This document shows positions 35,008 to 47,399 of a stretch of 64,000 nt of DNA, one piece after another (position 1 is the stretch's first letter; each line of letters starts with the position of its first letter). The translations under genes and the position numbers were made by a program. This DNA is from Marasmius tenuissimus. Taxonomy: Eukaryota; Basidiomycota; Agaricomycetes; Agaricales; Marasmiaceae. The DNA lies in assembly GCA_029532415.1 (NCBI GenBank), contig JAQOTA010000041.1, positions 150,900-214,899 of the forward strand. The letters are read 5' to 3'. The notes under the pieces were generated by a model that made no database searches, had not been told where the DNA came from, and saw only the letters and a program-made list of their open reading frames with translations.

Positions 35008-35600
35008 CTACCACGGTAGTGGAGAATATGCTGGCGGAGGAGGTTCCACAACGGGCCCCTGTCCATAGTCGTTATGCCTGTATTTATTTGATCTTGATGG
35101 GTGTAGATCTGAAGATGAGCCAGCATCCCATAATAGGGACTGGGGCGCGCACCGTTCAACTCTCTGTAGGTAGGACCTGCACTTGCAGTAGTAGCCGTGA
35201 GCTCCGGCTGCGACTGGAATGATTTCGCCAACAGCTGACTATCTACCGGGACGCTGTGTTCGTACGAATTTGCTCCCGGTGAGTCTAAGAGCGCGTATTA
35301 GCTGGTAACCTAACGTTGCAAATTCCCGACGCATCATTGAATGCTCCGTAAGTAGGACCTTCAGCCCTGGTGGTAGCCACAGGCTCCACCCGTGGTTGAT
35401 TTAACTCTATAGGATACCTCTTCTGTATCTCTCTCCACCTGCTCTGATGTTGCATGGCGCATATACAAATCATCAGTCCAACAAGGCCAGCAGCGATCGG
35501 TATGTCGATTCCGGCGATGAGAGCAAGACCAGGCCCGGACGAGTTGGCCCGCCAGCCCAAGGGTGTATTTCATATTGTTGTGGCAGACACAAGTATATAA
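35008..35600 (-). CDS. Possible small membrane protein with duplicated tail exon
   Basis: A hydrophobic segment (LALIAGIDIPIAAGLVGLMICIC) near 35500 is followed by a basic/polar tail ending VATTRAEGPTYGAFN. About 130 bp further on, a second stretch reads TATTASAGPTYRELN, apparently a duplicated tail exon. A Pro-rich end GQGPVVEPPPPAYSPLPW stops at 35008. The layout (one helix, basic flank, Pro-Pro-x-Tyr-like tail) matches the small surface protein at 49.4 kb. No in-frame ATG with a clean splice was found, so the model is incomplete and it may be a relic. Confidence 0.35.
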
Positions 35601-36738
35601 CCAACCACTACTGGCTATGGTCCCAGGAGTCGAATGGGACAAGAAGTTTTCGGCTTGTTGAAGTCGAGTGTAGAATGAACACGTAGTGCCTCTTGATACT
35701 ATGAACACATGGCATTATCAGGGACCCTCGCCTCGGGAATGTGGGAGTGGTACCTAGTGGCTGTATTACATTTCTCGATATGGAGCTGAAGTGTAGCAAG
35801 ACGGTGGTTGCAAAGCTTTGTGGTCGTAAGCCATGCTACGACTCGTAGTAACTTCCAACGATAAGTTGAACCGCCGATTACCCGCTCGTCTCCTAGGGGT
35901 GGTCGATCTGAGCTGTCAGATACTAAGTCTTATCATCCATCGCCGCGGGTTGGTCGTTCGCCGAGGTCGATCCTGGTACGAAGTTTGGAAAGGCGCAAAG
36001 AACTCCATTCTCCGATACAATTCCGATGTTTTCGTACCGAGGAGCCGAGCAATATCGAACAATACGAGTGACAGATGTGGTACACAGAGGCGCCTTGAAA
36101 CGCGAGTTGACCAAGCCTCAAGTCGGTCCGCCCGCCGGTGATCATCCGAGCTTCGGCTCAGACGTTCCCACGTTCCTCTTTTCTTTCCCTTCCACAACAC
36201 TTTTATTTTGACTGTTTTTCATACTTGTCACTCTTGGTAGGCGAATGGTCTGGGATACAGAATGTTATCACATAGCTGACCTGCTTTCTTGGAAGACGCC
36301 TATACGATCTTCGCATGAGTCAGAAGGAGACTAATGAGTTGACGCAATGGGGAATTTAGAGGAGTTGAAAGAAACGATATCGGGTTCATATACGATCTGG
36401 GTGCGAATTTATACTTGAAACTTGCATCCGAATTATCGACACACTGACACTTCTACCTTTCGTCATCATATTTCTACGGAAGTCATCCGTACATGCTACG
36501 CCTTTTACCGGTCTCCGTTGGATCATAGAAGACTTGGGGCTATGGAGAACATCGGATCTATCATTTTTACGGCCTCCAAGGGTCAAGTTTCAATCGTGGG
36601 GAGAGACAAAGTCACTATGGAGTGCAGTATTCGAACTTTTAATCTGCTGCTCCCCACTGCGTTGCACCAGCTCAGATGTCCGGCTCGGTTCGGACTATTG
36701 GAATCAAAGGCCTTCCGTGAACCAGCCATCCGAGACAT

Positions 36739-38441
36739 TCAAACGTTTCTACTTCTCGTCGCTCTAGGAGTCTCTTCATCCACCGTCTGCAGCACGTTCG
36801 ACACAAACGACATGCTCGGATACGTTGATTCGAGCTCTCCTGTTCCAGTTCGAGAGTCCCATCCGTCATCTTGAATCACGGTCTGCGTGGCCACTTTTCG
36901 AATGTGGAGGATTGCATGGCTGGTGAGGATGGAGTGGAGGACGCGCTCGAATCTGTATGAAGATTAGATGGGTGCAGCGATTGATAAGGAGGATACTGGG
37001 CATACGGGGATATGATGTGGACAAAGTCGTGCTATTGAGGAATGTGAGGATAAATGAAATGCAGCGAACGAGGCTCGGTTCGATCGGGGACTTACTGGGA
37101 GGATGAGGATTATGATAACGTTAACGAGGGATACCACTAGAGTCCAGGCATTGGGACCGTAAGCATCTCAAACTTTCATTTGGGGTTAACATGAGCTCAC
37201 GGAATACCAAGGCGTAGTAGATGACGCCTGAAAAAGGGAATGAGATATTCGGAAGGGAGGATGAGACGCTTCGAGACTCACCATCTCGATACACGACTTT
37301 TACAAAGTTGGAGGTACCTCCTGTACGATCTGACGAAGAGCAAATCAGACGATCACGGTTGGCGTTGCGCTAGTGTTGACTCACAGGCTTTGAAACCAGG
37401 TATGCCCATCAGCATAAAGCTGGCTAAATAGGAGCAACGTGAATACGCTACTCGTACTCAAGGAGACCAACAAGAAGGGCACACCGCTATCGTATGCCAT
37501 CAAGAGAATCCAGCATATGTATATCTCCTTATTCTGCATGATGTAGAAGCATCGTCTCAAATCTTCGGTTTTAGGTGTTGGTATGTCGAGGAGCGGATCT
37601 ACACAAGTTCGGTCAGAAGCCGTAGTCACTCCACAGGACAGGCAAGGTGTACTGACATTGAATTCCCTCAACAAAGCGCGCGAAAAACACCATTGCGGGG
37701 ACGGCGCATGCCAACGAAATTACGACGAGAATGATCCCGATTGTGGTATCCCGAGCCCATACGGCCCATATTCTGAGCGCAAGAAGTACTGGTGGAGTGA
37801 GAGTCAGGATTGATCTGGGGCCCCGCAAGGGAGAAGTAACCGACGTTCTGAGAGCTGGATTCCAAGTATCGAACTCCCTATGAAGATACTGGTCATTGGT
37901 CGACGCTTCTGGTACGTTGGAACGCGAACTCACATGCACTCAACGTGTAAGTGATTACACACTCCCTCGTGTCCCTCGCTCCCATCATAACTTCAGCGCA
38001 CAAACGATCCCCTCGTCAGACCTTGGCTTTCGAGTCGAGACTTCGAGTTGATACCCACAATATTGATCCAAAATCACTCGATCGAGTAATGGCATATATC
38101 GTTGTGCAAGGTATAACAAGTTGAATATCGCCATCGTAAGCCTGAAGGGTCGTTTTCGTGGATCAAGCGAAGCCCATATATGTACAAGTTCCAGGTCGAG
38201 GTTGACGAGGACGTCGTACGTCCAGAGAGCACCTGCTGCGGCTTCAAAACATTCAGAGCACCGCTCGACTAAGAAAAAAGTGGGGCGAAGGAAGCACCGT
38301 TGAAGTACTAGCCACCAAGTCCCCGATCAGATCAAAGCCAGTATCCTCAAAAAGTTGAAAGCTCACCCGGACCAACATCTCATGCTGTAACGTTGCCAAG
38401 ACGTCCACCTCTGGTGGCATAGAAATTATTCCTCCGACCAT
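36739..38441 (-). CDS. DUF6533 seven-helix membrane protein, copy 2
   Basis: Start ATG 38441 (MVGGIISMPPEVDVLATLQHEMLVR). A 10-nt microexon TACTTCAACG (about 38293-38302) follows, then the DUF6533 core (LWTYDVLVNLDLELVHIW) with the YLVQRYMP/LLDR-type segment. Downstream exons carry PPVLLALRIWAVWARDTTIGIILVV, CAVPAMVFFARFVEGIQ and the tail FERVLHSILTSHAILHIRKV, ending in TYPSMSFVSNVLQTVDEE and a stop at 36739. First of three tandem same-strand copies; closest to copy 3, with which it shares coding tail, introns and upstream sequence. No lesion seen. Predicted plasma-membrane protein of unknown ligand. Confidence 0.78.
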
Positions 38442-38522
38442 GGCTCGATAGGGATAGGGAGAAGGGATGCAACAAGGTCTTCTCGATGGGCACGCTATCC
38501 ATATATTTACTACATTGACAGC

Positions 38523-38547
38523 GGTCATGCACGCCCTGGACATGGGA
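38523..38547 (-). promoter_or_regulatory. Conserved 25-bp upstream block of DUF6533 copy 2
   Basis: Contains CACGCCCTGGACATGGGA and lies ~80 bp upstream of the copy 2 start. An identical 25-bp block lies ~100 bp upstream of copy 3. Flanking sequence is more diverged, which suggests a promoter element or 5' leader kept after duplication. Confidence 0.5.
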
Positions 38548-38953
38548 GTCTAATGATTCAACAGAATGAATGGAAGGAAACATGCGGGAGGAATAAAAAC
38601 GTCAAGGGCACTGCTGAGTGTCACCTGAGGTTCTGAGCGTTTACATGCAATTCAGTACTTTGCTTTGCAAAGACGTCATGAGGACTGACGGAATTCATGC
38701 AAAGATTGAGTTTTAGTCAGAGGGGCATGAACGCCGGAGGGAAGATTGGCGCATTGAACATGTCAAAGCGGTGCGATAGTTGGAGACACGATCAATCGAG
38801 CTATCCTAGCACGACGGGCGGTGATCGTACTGGTAGCGAGAATAGGAATTTTCAAAGAAGAACGCGCGTAGTTGGGTGTACCGTGCCTCAGCAGGCTCAG
38901 GTTAGTTTCCAGACACTGGGTGCAGAATTCCATAAGTCTTGGGAGATATGCGA

Positions 38954-39711
38954 GATTGACGCAGTGTTGTGGAGGGCAGTGGAATTCCACCGCCCTTGTC
39001 AAAGGTCAGCAGGGCAGTGCCCCAATTGAAGGGCACTGGCAGGGCACCGCCCAGTCTACTGCCCACACGTGATTTTCAGGTGACATATCACGGACTAGCG
39101 CGCCGACTTCCGAGTCCGAGCTTCACTTCGTATGATAGACTAGGTACAGGCCAATCTGAGTAGTACCACATGTCAATCAATGCTTGTAAATTGTCGTCAA
39201 GGTCAACAACACTGTCTGACCTCGCGCCGCGAGAACCTCTATCAATTAGCTCCAAAAATTCTGCTTTCTGTTGAAAGAAGTGATTAACCTGTGTTTGAAA
39301 CTTCTCGACCCAGCGGCTGAATGGGAATTGAATAGGTCGGCGATCATCACGCTGATCAGCTCACTGGAGTTTGGATGAAGAGGGGTCTGGATGATTGAAG
39401 CAAATAGTACAAGCTCTGCATGCAAATTCACATTTAATGATGATGTATTAATAGTGAATAACACTAGAATATCATACTAACGGTACGACTGCGACTCCAT
39501 AGAAATAGGTATGAAGAAACTTTGAGTCAGCAATGAGAAACCCTGGGGGAACTTTGAATGAGCGCCCTTGTAATCTTATTGGCGCTAATAAATAACCGGG
39601 CTGGCCAAGGGCACCCAGGCAGCGACTCGGCTAGAGAGCCGGTGCCTGGCCACTGCCTTTGCACAAGGGCAGGACACCAAGGGGCACTGCCCGTCCAACA
39701 CTGGATTGACG
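38954..39711. mobile_element. Non-autonomous hAT-like element with 8-bp TSD
   Basis: Element 38962-39703 (742 bp) starts CAGTGTTGTGGAGGGCAGTG and ends with the imperfect inverse CACTGCCCGTCCAACACTG. GATTGACG is repeated directly on both sides (38954-38961, 39704-39711). An 8-bp duplication with CAGTG-type ends fits hAT; KDZ elements also make 8-bp duplications. Sub-terminal regions carry several GGGCAGTGCCC/GGGCACTG words. No transposase is encoded. Confidence 0.8.
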
Positions 39712-41450
39712 AGTGAGATCCGGTTCTTCCAAAACCACCAAGCGGCGTTCAGAAGCGCGCCGCCGTAATCCAATGCCGGTTTCGGGAGACCACCTAACTC
39801 ATACACCTTGTCTTCAGCATGTCGTTCCCTCCCTTCGACCACCTTTTGCTGCATTTGAAGTGTATAAAGATATTTTTGATTGCCTACTTGTTGACTTCGC
39901 GATTTCAGTAATTTTTGGATCAGGGTCGGAACGGACAGGAATAAATTCAAGCTCAAGATATTTTCCAATTGTTGCTTCCTGATGATTGCCGGGCGCTAGC
40001 GATAGATATTCCAGAAGCTGAACAAGAGTACAAGGTGCTCCTGTAACAAGTATGTATCAAGAATACGCAGTAATTTTGGTGTTTCGAGCTGAACGACCCG
40101 GGAGGAAGTGTGCCGACTGTCTGGAGGCAAAAACAAACGGCAAGCGCGGCACGCCAAAGACTTATCATTCTTCTTGTTTTCTCGATGCTTTCTGAGCGCT
40201 TTTGACCGTGTATAGCATCTGTATAAACTCTACGTAAACCTGTTCTATTTGGGGGCTACTGAAATCAAGGCTCGCTGGAGCAGAGACTCCGCCATTCTTC
40301 CCCCAAAAGACATTCCCTGATTGGGAATTCCCCTGCTAGTTTAGTTTACCTTCCCAAAATGCTATCAGTAACTGAATTTTAAATTGGAGGGAGCCACGAG
40401 CGCGGCTAGGTTGGAAACTAACCCGAGCCTGCTGGGGCACGGTATGGGTGGCTCTTCAACTCCATTATTCTCCTAAAAGTGGGTTGAATCCGAAGATTCG
40501 CACGGACGGATCAGGTACGCACAGAGTCTGGCGATCAAAATAAGTGGGTTGCAACGAAACGAAAGACCACTTCGATGGGTTTACTGGCGCATACTCGCAC
40601 ATTCTATTCGTTCACTACTACCTCCGACCTGATAAGTTTGTTTGCAAGGCGCCAAAAGATCATCCTTCTGAAGTGTCTTTCGTACCAATAGATTCAGAGC
40701 CACTCAACCACGCCCGTGGGCCGTGAAGACTCAACAAACGTGATTTGGCCAGCCCTCAAGTCAGTCCGCCCCGTATTATTCAGGTGGCCACAAACTCTCA
40801 CGTTTCCTTTTCCCTCTCTTTCATCCTTCCTGGTACTTCATATACATATTCACAGTAACCCTTGATTTTTTCAAACATATTGGACCTTGCTCCCTATTAT
40901 AAGCGGACCAATCAGGATAAGCTTAGAAAACGCTGAAGAAAACTTTGGAGGCATACAAGGCTTCGGTACCGGTGATGTGGTCATTCAAATTCCTAGATAC
41001 TGTAGAGCCTTGATACTTTCTAACATAGATATTTACAGAGTCTACCACGCTCGAACGATGCGTATCGCGGTTCATGGCCATGCTGTGTTTCGCGAAGATT
41101 ACACGCGCGATCTTCACCTATACGTATAGTGCTTCCCTCGCTCATCCGTCATGCTCCTATCAATCAGGTCTCCCATCCGCCCCTTATCAATAAATGTCAT
41201 AGATAGACTACACCCAGTATGCGTCCATTGCCACTCTCGTGCGTGATCGGTTTTTCGGCCAGGTGAAACGTAGAGTGCAGTTGCTTCTCGAAGGCGGGAT
41301 CAAAACTCGTCTTCTGCTGGTCGGAAGGTGGCACTGCTTCATTCCATCCTCTCCAGATCGAATGCTGAGCGCTGAGCCCTTTAGGGAATGTGGATAGATA
41401 GCCTCTCTGAAGGAACGGATCAAAGTCCAAGGAGACGATTACGCGAGGAT
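39712..41450. other. Spacer between DUF6533 copies 2 and 3
   Basis: No gene recognised. Near 40749 the words CTCAAGTCAGTCCGCC and, further on, a CACGTTTCCTTTT run resemble 36117-36180 downstream of copy 2. The duplicated unit therefore seems to include 3' flank as well as gene and upstream region. Confidence 0.4.
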
Positions 41451-43152
41451 TCAAATGTTTCTACTCTCCGTCGCTCTGGGTCTTTCCTCATCCACCGTTT
41501 GCAAAACATTCGATACGAACGACATGCTCGGATAAGTCGAATCTAGTTCTCCCGTCCCAGTTCCAGAATCCCATCGAGATTCGTCTTGAATAACGTTTTG
41601 TGTTGCCGCTTTTCGGATGTGGAGGATTGCGTGGCTGGCGAGAATGGAATGGAGAACACGTTCGAATCTATGTAGGATGTTAACTTGAAGGAATACGTTG
41701 AAAGGAGGTTTAGGCGCACGGGGATATGATGTGGACGTAGTCGTGCTGTTGAAGGACAGAGGGCCAGATCAGAATCCCGACTTGTCGAGCCCGGTTTCAC
41801 TCAATGGGTTACTCACCGGGAGGATGAGGATTAGGGTAACGTTGACGAGGGATACAACTGGAGTAAGAACAACAAACCGTAAGTGGCTCCATCCCGTTCA
41901 TTTTGGGAAAACAACAGCTCACGGAAGATCAAAGCGTAGTACATAATACCTAATGTTCACGATAGGGAGTCAGCACAAAGCTCAAAAGGGAAGAGGAAAC
42001 AGAATGAATTTGGGACTCACCATCTCGATAGACGACTTTTACAAGGTTGGAGGTACCCCCTGTCCGATCTGAGGGAGAACGAACGATACGATTAGGATTC
42101 GGTGGATATCATGCCGGGGCTGGCTCACACGCCTTGATTCCAGCTATTCCCATCAATATGAAGCTGGCTGGAGAGGTAACGTGAGTATTCTACTCGAGGG
42201 GGGAACTACAAACAACGCACCACTATCATATACCATCAGGACGATCCAGCATAGGTATATGTCCTTGTTCTGCATAATATAGAAGCATCGTCTCAAGTCT
42301 TCATTTTTAGGCGTCGGTATCTCAAGGAGTGGGTCTACACAGGTTCAATAAGAGTCCCCAATGACATGGAAGGAACACTGACATTGAACTCCCCCAACAA
42401 AACGCCCGAAAAACACCATTGCGGGGATAACACATGCTAGTGAGATTACGACGAGGATGATCCCGATTGTAGGTCCTCGAGCCCATACAGCCCATATCCT
42501 GAGTGCGAGAAGCACTACTCAAGTAAAATTCAGGAATGATCTCAGTCCGTACAGGAGAGGTAACTCACATTCTGAGAGCTCAATCCCCAATATCGAGCTC
42601 CCTATAGTAATGGTTTTCGTCAATGGCAACATTTTCCATGGTAGGTTTGTGAACTGACATGCACTCAACGTGTAGGTGATTACACATCCCCTGGTGTCCT
42701 TCGGACCCATCATAACTGAATTTGTCCTCGTTAGGCTCATCTTCGCAAGTCAAGATCAGGAATACTCACAATACTGATCCAAAAATACTGAATCCGCCAA
42801 TGGCATGTATCGTTGTGCGAGGTATAATACGTTGAAAATCGCCATCGTAAGTCTGAAGGGTCGCTTTCGTATATCGAGAGAGGCCCATATATGCACGAGT
42901 TCAAGGTCGAGGTTGATTAGGACATCGTATGTCCAGAGAGCTCCTGCTGCGGCTTGAATACTATGTGAGCACGACTCGAGAGAAACATAAGCGGACGAAG
43001 AACGTACCATTGAAGTACTGGTCGTTCAAAGACCGAATCAGAATGGATCTATGAGTCCTGGAGATCTTGAAACTCACCCGAACCCACATCTCGTGCTGCA
43101 ACGTCGCCAACACGTCTACCTCTGGGGGCATAGGAATCGTCCCTCTAGTCAT
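41451..43152 (-). CDS. DUF6533 seven-helix membrane protein, copy 3
   Basis: Start ATG 43152 (MTRGTIPMPPEVDVLATLQHEMWVR); 10-nt microexon TACTTCAATG (about 43009-43018). The core exon reads AAGALWTYDVLINLDLELVHIW and FNVLYLAQRYMPLADSVF, then an exon with MMGPKDTRGCVITYTLSA. Later exons include LALRIWAVWARGPTIGIIL, the loop VMFFGRFVGGVQ and the cytosolic tail RFERVLHSILASHAILHIRK. The C-terminus STYPSMSFVSNVLQTVDEE ends at 41451. It is the nearest relative of copy 2, and their tails are almost identical. No disabling lesion seen. Ligand and function unknown. Confidence 0.8.
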
Positions 43153-43250
43153 ACTAAGTCGTTACAGAAGGGATAAGGGAGAAAGAGAGAGGTGAGTTGT
43201 GAGCGTTCTTGAGGGAGCACCATCCATGTCTATATATGGACTTTGACAGA

Positions 43251-43275
43251 GGTCATGCACGCCCTGGACATGGGA
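43251..43275 (-). promoter_or_regulatory. Conserved 25-bp upstream block of DUF6533 copy 3
   Basis: Identical over 25 bp to 38523-38547 and at a similar distance from the start codon (~100 bp). It contains CACGCCCTGGACATGGGA. Confidence 0.5.
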
Positions 43276-43387
43276 TCATAACTGATTGAGTAAACAGAAG
43301 TTACAGAATCATACGAGCTGTCAAGTACGAGGAGCACAGGGCCGTAGTATGTCACCTGGGGTTCTGAAGTTTCATAGAATTCGGGTT

Positions 43388-43799
43388 ATTAGAGTGTATT
43401 TGTAGGGATTTATACGGGTTTTGACCCGTCCATTTGGTGCTCCAATCCGTCCAGTTCTCCCATTTTTACAGGCTCCTCACACAGTTTTACATTGTACTAC
43501 CTTGTTTGGCAGGCCCAGCGGGGGCGAAAACCCTTCTCTCTAAGCCCCTATGTATACCTTCCGGACACTGGTAAAAAAAGAGGTGGGCCATTTGAGCTGC
43601 GACACTCGCCCACCCGTGCAAAAGATGGAAGCCGTGTTCCGCCGATTCTTCTCTCTCGATGTAAGGTACCTAGATGACATTGTAAGGATTTGTAAAATTC
43701 CGATAAAATTTCCGCTCTTATCCGTCCATTTGGTTTTGAAAACAGGGCTCCGCTTAACGCGTATGAAATCCGTATAAACCCCCACCAATACACTCTATT
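43388..43799. mobile_element. MITE inserted in the duplicated DUF6533 upstream region
   Basis: 43391-43796 (406 bp) starts AGAGTGTATTTGTAGGGATT and ends with the near-inverse ..CCCCCACCAATACACTCT; inverted ends are ~26 bp with about four mismatches, flanked by ATT on each side. The equivalent place upstream of copy 2 (around 38660-38680) runs from GGTTCTGA..CAATTC to GTCATGAGG without it, i.e. an empty site. It has no coding capacity. Confidence 0.72.
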
Positions 43800-43988
43800 C
43801 ATAGTAGGAGCGTCATGAGGATGTAAACCGAGTATCGGTCGGCGTGTTATGAACGCCGAAGGGAAGATTGGTGTCAGAGCAGTGCAAGGCTCGGAGACAC
43901 AATCAATCAAGGTAAGTATCATTGGTGCGATTTTCGGGGATAATCTTGTATGTTAGTATCGGGAATAGGAAGTTCAATCCTTGGTAAA

Positions 43989-45730
43989 TCATGAGCGAGA
44001 ATTCCCCTCTTCATCTGTACACGTCCCTGGCGTGTTGGAACTGAATGCCATGGTCGTGTACTCCGAATGCAATTGTCCAGACCCTGATTCGCCCTGACGG
44101 TCATGGACTACGACCGCTGAAGTCACTTGGCGTATGTGAATGATTGCGTGGCTGGCAAGGATCGAATGAAGAACTCGCTCGAATCTGCGGGAGCCCAATT
44201 AATTATCACCCTCGGTTTACGAAGGATTACTTGTCATAGATGTGCTTACGGGGAGATGAGTCCAGCGTACTCGTGCTTGTGGAAGGCCCGTAACATCAAT
44301 TTGAAGTTCAGTGGAGACGAGATGGTCAATCACTCACCGGGAGTATAAGAATAATGACCACATTCACGAGGGATATAACTGAGGAGATTGTTAGTCCATC
44401 CCCAATTCCCGGACGGGGCGAGAGAATTGGTTCGTACGGAATATCAGAGTATAATAGATGACACCTGTATCGAGGCAGTTGTCAGAAATCTTAACTCGGA
44501 ATTGAGGCAGCCGATAATATACCCACCGTCGCAATATACGACCTTGACAAAATTTGAGCTCCCCCCTACACGATCTAAACAAGGCAAAGATGTATCCGTA
44601 AATCGGAACTACTCGGGAGCAGGCTGAGTCTTACAAGCTCTCAATGCAGGTATAGCCATCAGAACAAAGCTAACTACGCCACAAAAAAGGAGACGTCAGC
44701 TCAAATGCTCAGCAGAAATAACGTCAGACATACCGCTATCGTAAACCATGAGGATAATCCAACAGATGTAGATATCCTTATTCTCCAGCACAAAAAAACA
44801 CCTTCTCAAATCCGCATTCGCGGAAGGAAACATCAATTCCGGATCTGGTTACAGTGAGATGTTGGTATCATTCTGCATCAGTGCTGGGTGAGATGGTAGG
44901 AACTGACACTGAATCGATGTTACAAAACGAGCGTAGAAAAACATTGCAGGGACCGAGCAAGCTAGGGATACAACAAGAAGTATGATCCCAACTGTGGCGT
45001 TCCGGGCCCATATACGAGTTGCGAGAAGACCTATTCATAGTGCCGAGATACGGGTCAACGTTCGAAAAAAAAGTGAAAGCGTGAATTCGCTGACCCTCGG
45101 ACAGTTGTATACCCAAAATGGAGCTCCCTGAATAAATTGATGACACCTTGTGAGTAGAGGAACTCACAACAAAGGTGGATATGAAACTCGGGCTTACATC
45201 CGCTAAGAGTATAAGCAATCGCACAGGATTTTGCACCTGGTGCTCCCATCATGACTGTGAAGTCTCTTGTCAACAATCTTTCTCTCCATGTCGCCAAAAC
45301 CAGTCAAAATTCGTACTCACAGTACTGATCCACTATAACCCGATCGAGCAGTGGCATGTACCGTTGTTGAAGATACAACAAGTTGAAAAGTGTACGTCGC
45401 GTCAACTTGAACCGGAATGGCTGTTTTTTATGGCCGATGATGGACGCCCAGACGTGCGCGATTTCAGTATCGAGGTTGACAAAGATATCGTAGGTCCATA
45501 GGGCGCCTGCTGCGACTGAAGAGTGGCGTATTTTAGCTGAAGCCGCTAGGACAATGGAAGCGCAGGAACTAGGTACCGTTGAACTCCTGAGGAATTGGAA
45601 CACAATAAGTTGAGACTCGAGAACCTTATGTGAGTAGTATGGTAAAGGGCAAGCTCACCCGAGCAAGCATTTCATGCTGTAATGCAATTAGAACGTTTGC
45701 ATTCAGCGGGGTGGTAATACCTTTGGTCAT
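43989..45730 (-). CDS. DUF6533 seven-helix membrane protein, copy 4
   Basis: Start ATG 45730 (MTKGITTPLNANVLIALQHEMLAR). The 10-nt microexon reads GAGTTCAACG (about 45577-45586), so the usual Tyr is Glu here. The core exon has AAGALWTYDIFVNLDTEIAHVW and LFNLLYLQQRYMPLLDRVI. Further exons give AIAYTLSG, the Ile-rich TM segment before LLLVVSLACSVPAMFF, FVTSIQC, and the tail RFERVLHSILASHAIIHIRQV ending TTMAFSSNTPGTCTDEE at 43989. It is more diverged from copies 2 and 3 than they are from each other, so it is the older member of the tandem trio. No lesion seen. Confidence 0.75.
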
Positions 45731-46536
45731 CACGATTTAAGAAGCTGAAAATGTTGTTGAGCACGAGCTTGTGGCGTGAAGCTCAGAAGTACTTATACCG
45801 AAAGACTGAGCACTCACGATGGATGCTCTTCGGGCTATGAACTGGATATGGATCAACATAACATGGATTCTGAACAATCCATAAGTGAAGGGCAGTGTCA
45901 ATTTGCGAGGAGCCTCATTTTAGCGTGTTTAAGATTTCAAGTTGGATGGTGTTTGATGTAGATGACGAAGAATGACGGATCAACTGGCTTAATTAAATGA
46001 ATCACTGCAGGGGTTTATTCAGAAAGCCGTACTCTCGGAAGAGTTACTAACGTCCCGGAGAATGACAGATACAATGGACAGAGCCCCAATTGTGAATGAA
46101 AGAGGATATGGGGAGAGGAATGGTCATAGCGGGTGGCGCTGTGGCCTCACTGGATGTCTGGTTCAAATTGATAGGAAGCAATATTACGAAGTCCGACTGA
46201 ACTATGAAAGAGATGTAGAATAGCCTTTCCTCTCTCTCACCACAATGCCTACTTGAGGCGAGGCGTATGGTAGTGACGGTAGGTATGATAAAGTACGGTC
46301 ATATCCACATCGTCCGGCCAGTACTATCAAGTACATACTGCGGAAGACCATTGACCAGAGAAGCATTCCATTGATTCGAGAACACAATTCATTTACAACA
46401 ATATCTAATTCCCAGCAATTACTGATAGAACTAACAATCAACACAAGAGCTCGAACGCCGGTATTCACTACATGGGCATTACATTCAAGGGCAGAACACG
46501 ACTAAGGGGAGAAAGGGTGAGGATCCGAAGCCACAT

Positions 46537-47399
46537 TCAGAGACTTAGACGCGTACCGTTGAACGCAATGTTCCCAGCACCACAAGCTCGAACTGGTTGG
46601 TCGCTTCCACATCCGGTCGTATCCTAAAGTACCAGATTGCAAGTAAAACACCTGTTGAAAAGGCAATGAAAAGGAACGTACACCCGGACGATATGCCTGG
46701 TTGCAGGGACAATTGACATCCTTGCACGTCACGGTCTGACAGCCTGCGGCGCCAGTCGAGATGGACTGGGTGAAGCCTTGGATGTTGGAGATGTCGTAGC
46801 TTTGAGGAGTAAATTGGTTCCCAGAGTCTATTTGGGTAGCGATGTTGTAGAGGAATGTCATTCGGGGAATCCAACTTTGAGGCCATAACTAACCCAAGTT
46901 GTATTCAAGGATGGTGCACTTCTCTCCCTTGGCTCCGCACTTTCCGTTCTGGTTGAAGATACGTCCGACCCACTGCAAAAGATTTAGGGGAGATCGGGGT
47001 TAGATTCGGACCCTCGACGAAAGGTAGCCATAACATTACCCTCGACGGAATAGTAACGGTCTTCGATTTACCAGCAGCAATCGTACCGGGTTGAGCGCCA
47101 GTAAAGTCGACGGCGTCGCCGCATCCTAAGTGAGATGAGTATGGATCCAAGGTCAAGCAAGCGCAGATTCAATCCGAATCACTTACGAGGGCTATATCCG
47201 CAACGGGTATTGGCAATAACGGCATTCACGGAGTTACCGCATTTGTTGGTGATGGTGAACTAGTGGAGGTTCAGAATCAGTTGTCAACCTCCTCCCATTG
47301 GGGTAGAAGGGGGGAGAGATGTTCATAACACACCTTGTGGTCTGCGGCAACGAGGAGGGGAGCAGTCAGAGAAACGAGGATAATGGCGAAGGACTTCAT
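46537..47399 (-). CDS. Secreted cysteine-rich glycopeptide / thaumatin-like protein
   Basis: Start ATG 47399 gives the signal peptide MKSFAIILVSLTAPLLVAA followed by DHK. Exon 2 opens FTITNKCGNSVNAVI, the FT(I/V)xNxC beginning of thaumatin-like and basidiomycete glycopeptide proteins. After a short intron comes CGDAVDFTGAQPGTI with the surface strand KTVTIPSR. The next exon reads WVGRIFNQNGKCGAKGEKCT, then IQGFTQSISTGAAGCQTVTC and CPCNQAYRPG. A last intron (GTACGT..TTTAG) joins DTTGCGSDQPVRACGAGN and NIAFNGTRLSL to the stop at 46537. The many spaced Cys residues imply a disulfide-stabilised extracellular fold. Basidiomycete homologues are abundant secreted proteins of uncertain role (wall or defence related). 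All introns are 45-70 nt and no lesion is visible. Confidence 0.75.
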
